A stretch of 64,000 bases of DNA from Phoronis australis (taxonomy: Eukaryota > Phoronida > Phoronidae). The DNA is taken from positions 92,730 through 156,729 of the forward strand of contig NMRA01000479.1 of NCBI GenBank assembly GCA_002633005.1, in the 5' to 3' direction. Shown here piece by piece: positions 11,186-22,100 of this stretch. The notes under the pieces were generated by a model, which saw nothing but the letters and a program-made list of their open reading frames with translations, searched no databases and was not told the DNA's origin. Positions within the stretch are counted from its first letter, which is position 1. Each line of letters begins with the position of its first letter. Position numbers and translations under genes: made by a program.

Positions 11186-11450
11186 TGTTGTGTATCTTAC
11201 TTAGTCAAATAAAGTAGACACTCCATTAACTATGCAGTGAAACGAACAGAATTGAACTGAACACTGAACTGATTTATTCTACATATCATAACAATATATA
11301 TACACACAACTACATAACAACATATGATGCGTTACCTATGACACACTTCCTATACTAGGAATCGCATGACATAATACCAATTAAACTACTGAACTCATAA
11401 ACAATAACAACCTACAAACATCCTGTTATTGTGTGACTAAGTACACAACA
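11186..11450. mobile_element. Solo LTR candidate (265 bp)
   Basis: The segment starts TGTTGTGTA and ends TACACAACA, perfect 9-bp inverted TG...CA ends as in retrotransposon LTRs. GAGAC flanks both sides (11181-11185 and 11451-11455), a 5-bp target duplication. Inside are AATAAA (11208-11213) and a TATATATA stretch near 11290. No internal retroelement sequence accompanies it, so it would be a solo LTR left by recombination. Orientation is uncertain. A TIR-type MITE is the main alternative. Confidence 0.6.
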
Positions 11451-11455
11451 GAGAC

Positions 11456-12414
11456 AGTAGCGTCTTTGTGTATACCTAACAATTTAGAAGTTTGTACTTG
11501 TCGGTCATTGAATTTCAAGTTCGTAAGATATTCTTTCGCAAAAACTATAATTCCGAAGTTAGCGGTTTACATTCGGGTACTTCAGTGACTCCCGCCTTTT
11601 TCTGTACGCGGTCTTCCGTCACATCTCCTGTTGGAGGTATGGCAACACAAAAAAGTCATGGAGTAGCTATCACAGTGCTAAACGAAAGTTAGCAGGGCCA
11701 CTTTGCAGTATAGGAAGCGCTGTGTCAGAGGTTAGAAGTAGCTACAACTAATGATACAAAAATGGCAAGCCAGCACAACGACTACCTTATAATAGAATAT
11801 AAGAAATAATGAAAATGATGATATAAAAATAAATTAAATAATCACATCAACTTTTGTAATAGATAGCGGTAAACTTCTTACATATGTCACGAGGTACATT
11901 ACAAGTCTAACGTACAAAGTTTTCACTACTCGACCAGATCTGGTTACAAGTAGAACACAACCTGCTTACATGATTGCAACTATGAGATCATAACACGAAC
12001 AATTAATTTACAAAGTTTGTGAAGAATCCAATCGAGGAAGTATTCATTAGTTCTGAAAAATGGATAAAATGGCAGACCAGAATCTATCAAAAAGTACAAA
12101 TCTGCATGAGAATGATACGGACTCATCTTCATTCAGATCGCATAGCGAACATAGTGAATGTTGCAAACGCCGGGAAAACTGTGATTTCTACACCTAACCG
12201 TAAAGGTAATTATGTAATTAGCATCAAGGGTACTTAAATTTTTTTCACGAAGAAGTTTAATCTCAAACGATTTATAAATTCTAGAAGATGAACTTTTTCG
12301 AACTGTTGCTTGATTGAAAGTGGGGCACCGAGTCTCAACTGGAGTGACCTCTGTTAGCCACGACAACTATTGTAGCAACGACCGGTAGATGTCGCTTCCG
12401 TCGTCTTATAATAG
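11456..12414. other. Intergenic DNA upstream of the kelch gene promoter
   Basis: No supported gene. Short open frames (11492-11692, 12019-12237) lack any recognisable domain. Confidence 0.45.
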
Positions 12415-12425
12415 AACATGGCGGC
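12415..12425 (+). promoter_or_regulatory. YY1-type motif AACATGGCGGC at the promoter or 5' UTR of the kelch gene
   Basis: The motif matches AAnATGGCGGC, which in animals commonly lies at or just after the transcription start. An ETS-like CTTCCG sits about 20 bases upstream. It is about 290 bases before the start codon at 12712, so this is a plausible TATA-less promoter. The ATG inside the motif also opens a 13-codon upstream frame (12418-12459). Confidence 0.5.
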
Positions 12426-12459
12426 GTGTGTAAACAAGTGTTTTGCAATATACACATAA
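12418..12459 (+). CDS. Possible upstream ORF (13 codons)
   Basis: ATGGCGGCG opens a frame that starts MAACVNKCF and stops with TAA. If transcription starts upstream of 12418 it could dampen translation of the kelch protein. It may instead lie at or before the true start site. Confidence 0.25.
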   Translation: MAACVNKCFAIYT

Positions 12460-12711
12460 GCTCGCTCAATATGAGAAAAATGTTTCGCAATCAGAGTCTT
12501 TTGTCTCATAACCTAGCTGCGGGTTTTCTATAAACTAACGTGTGAAACTTCCGACGTTTGTGCTTTTTCATAACGAGATTTTTTTGGTATTTCAAGGACA
12601 TGAACGCGTACAATTCGTTCTATTCGACTGTGCCTCGGCACTCGGCTGCGGCAAGTACGATGGACGTGAGTTTTTGTGTGCAGCCGAAACGCCTGGAAAC
12701 ATTAACTTAAA

Positions 12712-12775
12712 ATGGGAACAGCGTTGAGTCAAGAAGAACGGGCGTACTGTCCAGGGGGTGATTGCCTTACGGAAA
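12712..12775 (+). CDS. Kelch gene coding exon 1 (residues 1-21)
   Basis: The start context is AAAATGG. It encodes MGTALSQEERAYCPGG and five further residues, then the donor GTGAGT at 12776 (phase 1). Gly2 with Ser6 fits N-myristoylation, and nearby Cys residues could be palmitoylated (inference). Confidence 0.75.
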
Positions 12776-13063
12776 GTGAGTAATCTTCTATGCTATGCAT
12801 CATGCATGCCAAGAATTGTACATGTGACACAGGCCGACATGGCTTGTCTCAGTTTCCAACTGTAGATACATTATGCACGAGCATTGCTTCTTAAACCACC
12901 TACCAGCCCATGAATCATGCATACAAACAAGAAAATCACGCGTAGAAACCCAAAAGCCACAAGCAGTAACCAGCAAATAACTTAATGTTCATGTATGTGT
13001 GTGTGTGTTTGTGTGTGTGTGAGAGAGAGGGAGGGAGGGAGGGAGGGAGGGAGGGAAGGAGAA

Positions 13064-13107
<44 letters not shown>

Positions 13108-16100
13108 ATTTTTGAGTTTGTATGCATGACTCATGAGTTCGTATGTTTTGTATGTAGTACAGAATTTGTTGAATGCACGACACTTTTCATTGTTCACGGT
13201 CTTTATTCCGTTGCGTTCAAAACTCTACTCTCTACTGAACATAGATACAGTAACTGACCTAGCGACATAATTAAAAGACACACGATATTTCGAAACATAC
13301 TTGTTTCATTCTCACGCATTACTGCGTCATTTTATCTTCACTTGAGAATGAAACAAGTATGTTTCGAAATATCGTGTGTCTTTCAATTATGTCGCTAGGT
13401 CAGTTACTGTATCTATGTTCAGTTGAGAGTAGAGTTTTGTTCAGAAAGTATGAACGCAACGGAATAAAGACCGTGAACAATGAAAAGTGTCGTGCATTCA
13501 ACAAATTCTGTATAACAGAAAACTTGCTCCCGAAGTACAGTCAGTTTGTATGTAGTATGTACGTAAGATGCGATGTTCGTGTTTATGATTCTATGGTACT
13601 CGTGCAACTGCCGATTTATGACTGGTGAATCTGCAGTGACTGTAATAGCGTAAAGACCTCTCTTAGTCACTCGCCTATGAGCAATTGATTGTCTGGTTAG
13701 GATGCTTTTCATTGAAGAGATTTACTGAGTACTGAGTTCAAAACTTGGCACAAGTTGGTTTTTCACTATATGACTCTTGGTAATTGCCTGGCCATTATGT
13801 TGCACATCCAGAATACTGGATGAAGATTACTTTCTAGTTTTGGATTATACAAGTCACATTTCTTGTATGATTTTCAAAATTAAAAAATCTAACCATTTGT
13901 ACTTTTCAAAAGCTATTCAAATACGCCATTCAAAAAACTTCAAAATAAAGGTTTAAGAAATAGCATTTTCACCCGTACTTTTTACAACCATGTTTATAGT
14001 GCTGTCCACACACAGACTTGGCCTTACTCCTGGAACAAGTTGTCGCTAGGTTTAAGTGCTCTTTATTTAAACTAGTGCAAAGTTGCCCCACTTGTGACAA
14101 CTTACTCCACCTTATCAAGGTAGGGTAAGTTGTTCTAGGGTAACTTGGGCCACTTGAAATCACCAGGGCAAGGTGGACTCATCTCTGGCTGTGTCACTCA
14201 TAACATGTTCTCCCCAACATAGCTGGTACTCCTTTGTAAACAAAAAATATTGTTCAAAGGGAGTAAAATATTCTAATGGAACTTTTATATCATGCAGTTA
14301 GCAAAGTGGGAAATGAAACTAAATATAAAAACGAAAGTGGAAAATCAAATATCGTGGAAAGAAACCCAGAATGTGGGCATGTATTTTTGTTTTCTCATAA
14401 TCTCATGTCAGGTTTTGTGGCATTAATTTCTGAAAATATACCACTGATTGTCTAAATTCAGTTTGCCAGTCGATCAAGTAAGTTGGAACTTTCACTTACC
14501 TGATGCTGAAAGTTGCCAGTTGTTGGGCCGTTGGGTAACTATTAGTGTTGAGCCCTGTTGTCAAAGAGTACACAAGGGGCTTCAGCATTCACACACTTTT
14601 TGTTGGTTGACGCCTTTGACCGCAATTGTCCACAAATATAGTAACCTTAGGTCTTTTGGGAATTTGTGGTCACCTGTCGAAGACTTGCACTATGGAAAAT
14701 AGCAATAATAAGGCTTAGCGCGACGACGTATTTTGATAACAATTCCATCTTTTACCAGTTGTTTATATGCGCAAGCGCTACTCAATCACCATTTGTACAG
14801 CAGTGACACCGCGTGGAAAATTCTCCGAATAGCCCCATTAATTGAGTTTTTATGATGTATTTCCAACGTCTCTTGTATTATATTTGCAACAGTTTCGTAA
14901 GATGTTATTACACAATGTCGTCATCTGTGTCTGGGCATCTGGGTGTCTGTTGTCATGTGTCCGCAGCAGGCCTTTATCCAGGATTTCGAAAGTAGGGTGT
15001 CCAAAATGGGGTTCCCAATAATCCAGGGCATCCATAATTCTGACGCGTAACCCCCCACCCCAGCAATCCCCCCAAACACACAGATTTTTTTTACAAAAAA
15101 TGCATAGACCAAGGTTTTTACATCTAAGTTTACAAAACAGCCTTCTGTAGTGAGCATTTTTAATAAAAAATTGGTGTAGATCAAGACTTTCACAATGCTA
15201 TCATCCAAGTGTGAGCGTAGCAGCATTGTATATATACTTTGTATATACATTGTATATTTCTTCCTGCTTTGAAAAAAGAGCCCCCACTGAGCCTTCAGAG
15301 GCTTCCTAGCAATCATTACAATGTGTGTGTTGAAACTTAAAAGGTTCCTATTGACAGTAGGCATCCAAATGATACATTGGGTGTCCTTGCCAGGGTGTCC
15401 ATATTAGTGCTAGGGCATCCATTTGGACGCCCAGGATGTACGCTGCATAAAGGCCTGGTCCGCAGCAGTATCTTAAATGTGAAGGCAACTTTTTTATGTC
15501 ATTTTTAGCAAAAATAAGGTTTGTTGATTATCCCAGACATATTTTTCACTTATTTAATGCTTTTCGTAATTTAATTAATTACTCGTCGTCTACTCCGGAA
15601 GCGACGTTTTGGGAGGCAAGAATTTCGCGCCAATTTCTTTTCATATAGTCTGACTGTGAGAGCAGTCGAGTCAGTCATTGTTCTACCTCGGTTGTGATAA
15701 GTTCTGTCGTCGTTTGCTTTTGCTTACGAGTTGGTCAACATGCCACGCTGTTGCTGCGTACTGGGGTGTACTCATTATCGTCTCACGTACAGAGGAAGAA
15801 CTGTCCCAATTGCCCGAGTGTCCCGCGAGACACTCCCACTGGAGGGTGATCTGAGCACCCAAACTGATTACATCCTGCCGTGTGACTCCCTCGCCACACG
15901 CCTGGGACCTTCTAAATAGCTTCAATACAAGTCCACAATAAACTTATCAATCTTAGGCTCACCGATCTGTTCATTGGATGACGAACTGTCCTCTTCACTG
16001 GGTGTCTAACTGGGCCTGTATTCACTCTCACTACTCAACATTGCTGCAGGGCTGCTTACAGGCTCTGGGCTAGAGACAACAGCACAGGGCGAATCACTGC

Positions 16101-19100
16101 TAGTTCCCGGAATTGCACGCAATAGGGTACGTTCGGAGGCACGGGTAACAGTAGATGAAATGCCTCCAGTCACTGTATATAGAGGCCACAGCTGGCGAGG
16201 CTTCTCACTTCAAAAACGCGCTTCTGGGGGCTGGCGACAGAGTACTGCCGGGATTCAGCAGCATCGGTATGGTACCCTTCTTCAGGCGTTGTTTCGCAGG
16301 GACCTTCATTAATTCAGCGTACATATCTCTGTCGTAATCTGACGGCAGAAAATGCTTGCCACCCACGGTAACCCTTGACTGCTTTGTACGTTGCGTGGAC
16401 GGGTAGCGCTATGTTTTTCACATGAACGAGGTAGCCAAGTACGGTAAAGTGTGTCATCCTTCGGTAAGCAACGCAAGGTACCCAAAGTGCGTATGAGACG
16501 ATAATGAGTACATCCCGGCACGCAGCAACAGCGTGGCATGTTGACTGACTTGGAAACAAAAGCAAACGACGACCGAACTTACCACAACCGAGGTTGAACA
16601 ATGACTGACTCGATAGCTCTCATAGTCAGACTATAATGAAAAGAAATTGGCGCGAAGCTCTTGCCTCCCAAAACGTCACTTCCAAAGTAGAAGACGAGAA
16701 ATTAATCAAATTACGAAAGGCTGTAATTAAGTGAAAAATGGGATAATCAACGAACCTTATTTTTGCTAAATGTGACATGAAAAAAGGTTGCCTTCGCCTT
16801 TAAAACCCCTCACGGGAACTTGATAAGATTTGGCAGATGTGTTCCTATGAAGCCGACGACGAATTTCATACCTTTCTGACTTCAGGTGTGCAGCAAGACA
16901 TCTATTAGTGAGATGACGGTATCCCCCATTTTCAGATGGATTTGAGGTATTTTGCACCACCTTGGGGCCATTTTTACTGTTTTCGAGTTTTTTTGGCGTC
17001 TGCCCCACTGTCAAACAAACCACTCTAAGGATGATTGTGAAAACTGACATATATGATCCTTCTGTGAAGAAGACAGCTGACAATGATTTTCCGACAACTT
17101 CAACGACTTTGACCCCTCCTAGTGGCTGTTTTGTTTGTTTTTGCGCCCATGGCTTTATCTCCTAAATGCTCTACAGGATCCTTATTAAATTTGAGCTAAT
17201 GTATTTAGATGAAGTTGACAACAGACGACAACAACTTTCAGACAGATCGAACCACTGGTTTGCCCCCTAGTGGCAATTTTAGTTTTTTACACTTACCCCT
17301 GTATCTTCAAAGGTCCTCAACGGGTTTCCGTGCAATTTGTTGATTTAAGGTATCTTGCGCCACCTTGTGTTCATTTTTATTCCTTTTGAGTCCCCGCTCT
17401 GTCAACCAAACCTCTCTAAAGACGGTTGTGGAAATTGGCATGCATGTTTCTACTGTGAAGAGGACGGTTGTCGATTGTTTTCTGACAACCTTGGGTTCTG
17501 TTGTGCCTCCTAGTGGCAGTTTTGTTTTATTTACACCCATGGCTATATCTCCCAAACTTTGTGCACGATCTTTATTGAATTTAGCAAGTGTATTTATATA
17601 AAATGTACAACAGTCGGCTATCACTTTCAAGACAAATCCCACAAATGTTGTGTCCCTTTCTGGCAATTTTATTTTTTCCATTTTTCTCTTATTCAAGCTC
17701 GTTGACGGATTTTTATGAAATTTGGTAGTTTCCTTTTGAAACGATGGCATGTTCCTGTTTTCGAATTGATTTGACATATTTTGTGCCATCTAGTACCCTT
17801 TTTCACTATTTTGTAGTCTCTTTTTTGCGTCTGTCCCTCAATCAACCAAATCACTCTAAGTTTCCTCTGTTTCTTTGAGCTTCCTTGATGGATTTTTATG
17901 ATGTTAAAGAAGCATTGCATGTTCCCGTTTTGGGATGGAGTCAACTTATTTTGCACCAGCTAGTGGCCGTTTCTGTGGTACAAGTGAACACTCGTAGAAG
18001 CCCACATTTGCGGTGCCTTTGTGGGCACATTTCAACATTCTGCTCTTGTTTATTTACTAAAGATGTATTTGCAAGTTCCAAACTATGCTAATTTATAACT
18101 AAATGACAATGCTATTTGAACATCATCTATTCCAAATAAAGTGCAGTTGCATGCATTGACAACTTGTAAATAAGTGAAACCAAAAAATTCTGCAAATAGG
18201 TGATCTTTGAACTAATGACGTACGTTGTGGGCTCACATAGCCCGCATCATGCAATGTTATTCCCCAACACCACATCGGGATACTTACTGAACATGGTTGA
18301 GTGATTTATGGCACACCATTTTCGACACAAAACTTGTTCTTAAAAACGTTTGGCAATTTTAAACCTACTTTATATTTACATCATTGGTTGATGTTGTATT
18401 TATAACTAATTTTACCAAGCAATCACAGAGATAAGGAAAATAGAAACATGCAAATTCCACTTTAAAGGTCATAACTTATATTCTAACTGTTGAGTTGAGT
18501 ACACAGCTTTATTAGAACATAGTTTGCTTTGATGGTTACTAATGAAAGTAAACAAGGTATTAGCTGTGGACTATTGAATTCTTATGTAACAGTTTGGTAA
18601 ATAGTTGAAATGTAAACCATGTGTTGTAATGACCATTATATCCACTGACACTGTAGTTCATTTAGGGGGTAACTCAGCAAGTAGAGCTGTTAAAGTATTG
18701 TTTGTATGGAACATTTTATGAAGTTATTGCAGTGGTTGGTTATGATGTCCTAATTCCTAAAGGTATCCTTTCACATTAGGTTGCCATAGGTGACATGAGT
18801 TGCAGAAAACAATGTGTATTTTCGCTGAAACCCGCCAACAGTTACCTGCAAAAATTATTGTCAATTTCTGATGGACAATTGCATTGTTGAATTGCAAAGA
18901 TTTTTTACATTTTGATACCTTTTTATACAATGTAGAGTACACACCAGGTAAATGACAAAGTCAAAATTTTCTTGGTTTTTATTTTTCTAAATAAAGCTAC
19001 CAGGTTTAATGTATTTGTTTCGTGATAACTCATCTGCAGAATTGATTTTAAACATAGAAAGACCTCTCCATTTCCACTGTATATTTATGGACTTACTGTT

Positions 19101-22100
19101 TCTATAGTTACGGTTTGTGGATCTCTTGAGTACACAGAATTAGATGGCTGCCCTTGAACACAGTTTATTTTAACCTTTATGTCTAAGGATTATAGTGATA
19201 ACTGTGCTGCACTGTATTAGCTGTTGCAATTGTGACATTAGCTCAAGTGTTCAACTCTACTCTGACTGGTTGATTGCATACCAACAAACATTTCATTTGT
19301 GAATTGAGTGTTGCATTGGTTATAAACATTTAGTGATTGTCTTAACTGGATAAATAGTTAATGTTGGTTTAACCTTTTGTGAAACCAGAGTTGCATCTTT
19401 CAGTAATTAGAATTGCACCTCCCCTTGCTTAACTGACTGCAACGAAAATAGAAAATTTTAGGCATTTCACTTGTTCTTGTAATATTCCTTACTCTGACAG
19501 AACCCATACCAAAAAAGGCCTTCCTGCAAACACTTGCCGCAAGCTTGCCGCAAAGTTGCGGCAAGCTTGCTGCGAAAGTTTCTGCAAACCAGCCAAAAAC
19601 ACGTAGAATCAACTCTGACCAAAGAGTTGATGCAAATTTCCTGCAACCCCGCCGCAAGCTTGCCGCATGCTTGCCGCATGCTTGCCGCAAACGTGCAGCA
19701 AACTTTTACCATGCAAATGAAGTTTGCCGCAAGCTTGCAGCAAACATCTCTATGTCCTTATATGGAAGTTCCTGCAACCCAGCTGCACACATTGCTGCAA
19801 GCTTGCCGCAAACATCTTCATGGGGTTATATAGAAGTTTCTGCGAACCACCAGAAAAAATTGCTGCAAGACTACAACATACTTGAATTGTGGCATGAATA
19901 ATTTAATGTAGAAATGCCAGCTGACAAATACATAATTTTTTATTGCATGCCCGCTTGTTAAAGCAAGAAAATACACAATCAGCTGCACACTGGATTTAAC
20001 ATGATAATTTTCAATCTGATGTATAATGACTAGAAATGAAAACAAAATCACATTACAATGAACAACAGAAACTATAAAAGTGTCTACAGTGGCTATTAGT
20101 AATAATACTTGAATTACAATCAAAATTGCGTCTTGAGAGAACAACTTGAATGTTTGCAAGCTTTAATTACAATGTACCGAGATGTTTTATTCTTAACGCA
20201 CGACAAAATCTATAATAATTGCAACAATGATGTTATTTACCTGACTAAACTAACAACAGCAACACAGAGCGTTGAAATGCGCCCAACGGTGTGTTTATTA
20301 GCATTGAAAATGGTGCAAAATATGTCGAATGCCAGTGGAGAAAACCATGAAATCTGACTTTCCCCCGTGGAAAGGCATGCTTAGAACAGCATGTCGAGCA
20401 TATTTAAGCATTTAATTTTAAATTAACTCATTACTTGTCAACTGAAAAAAATCACTCTTAACAATTATATAACATATTTATTTTTCCCATGTTCATCTAA
20501 AATACTTGAAAACTGTCGAATACTTCATCGATTACTATTTTTGCTTCCCAATATGGTTTCATGATACATCAGTCTACTGAATGTGCTATCATTGAACTTG
20601 TAGGCCTATGTTGAAATTTGCAATATTTCGACTATAGCGATATCATCCAATAACATCATTCATTTATCTTAGGCGTCAAACATAAATTATATCTTTCCAT
20701 TCTACAACCATGGTGTTGAAAAGAAGAAGGAGGTTATATCCAGTTATAACCATACTAGTGGACGTTCTAAACACATTCTACTCCAGACTAATCTGCATTA
20801 CAGCAATCGGAGGTGTTCCATAGGGTTCATATGGGATGATCGCTAGTGTTTTCATTCATGTTTGTTCGAACCAACCTTGAGATGCTGTGTACGCCATTTG
20901 TTCCGGTGTTTTCAACTCAAACTTGTGGCCTAGTAACCTCTGCAGTGTCTCTGGCTTTCATCAAGTACATTATGTCACTCAATATTCACAAACCTAAAAT
21001 ATGAATGCCATTTCACTTTCCACAAAAAGGCATTTGTGATAGCATTATTAGAATCTCAATTACGTTTTAAGTCAAACTTTTGCTCTTCTGCTTATGTATG
21101 AACAGACAGTTGAACTTGTGTTCAATAGTTTGACTGCAGACTGAGAACTGGCGTATGACTGAAGGTGATGGCAGTTAAAACACCTACCTGTAGTTAAATA
21201 TACAATATGCTAATCTTATTTTGTGCCCAATAGTTACCATGCATTTAACCAAAATAAAAATTTGTTGTTTCTATAGTGAATCAAACAGTCAGAGAGCGAT
21301 GTGAAAATTGACACAAACTTAAGTTTTACAGTCTCAAAATAAAGTGATTATTTTGAAGGACTGGTTACATGTAACTTGACAACGTTTTGGAAACTAGTTG
21401 GTTCTGGTCTCAACCCCAGTTAACTCATTTGAAATCTGTGCTGTACTTTTCCCTAACCATTACAACCTCCAATTTGGATGAATCACTATGAAAGGCAACT
21501 TCCTTTTGTTTGTAAGACCAAAACTACTGATTCATGAATGAAGTCTAAGTAATTTTACTTAACAATCACATCATCATAAATACAATTTTAAATTCAAAAC
21601 TCACATCCATACAGTTCTTCAGTTATCCATGTAGAGTCTAGGCTTTACCAAAACCCTTTGAATTTGGTTCAAATGAAAGGTTATAGGTCACTTCCCAGGC
21701 ATGTAACCTTGACAACCACATGCTTTCCTTGATAAAAGTCCCACCAGATCAACATGTGGCTGGGCTAGCATAATTTAAAAAAACAAGCAACAGCCCTAGA
21801 AGCATTAAACTTTAAGGTAGGTGTATACACTGATCAAATCTCCAGGTTCCTAACTAAAATGAGTAAAAAGGGAGTTTCAACTAGTTAGACATGACTCTGA
21901 AAGTGACAAAAATCGAAAAAAAAAAGTTTTTTGTAGTTCGTTTTTTTAAAAATCATGTTTTTTAATTTTCAAAAAATCCAATTTCACCTCGAATTTTTTT
22001 TTAAATGCACAGGGATCGTCATCAACTGTTTCTTTACGCAATTTTTTACTTATCCATACCAAATATATGTACAAAATCATTATGATCTTGATTTTGTGGC

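Noticed and set aside
12936-13257. Open frames over the GA/GGGA microsatellite
   Set aside because: Low-complexity artefacts (poly Leu-Ser, Arg-Glu) with no coding features.
15731-15919. Plus-strand THAP-like frame as a functional gene
   Set aside because: Only the first Cys pair of a THAP domain is present before the frame diverges. It is the mirrored arm of the foldback element.
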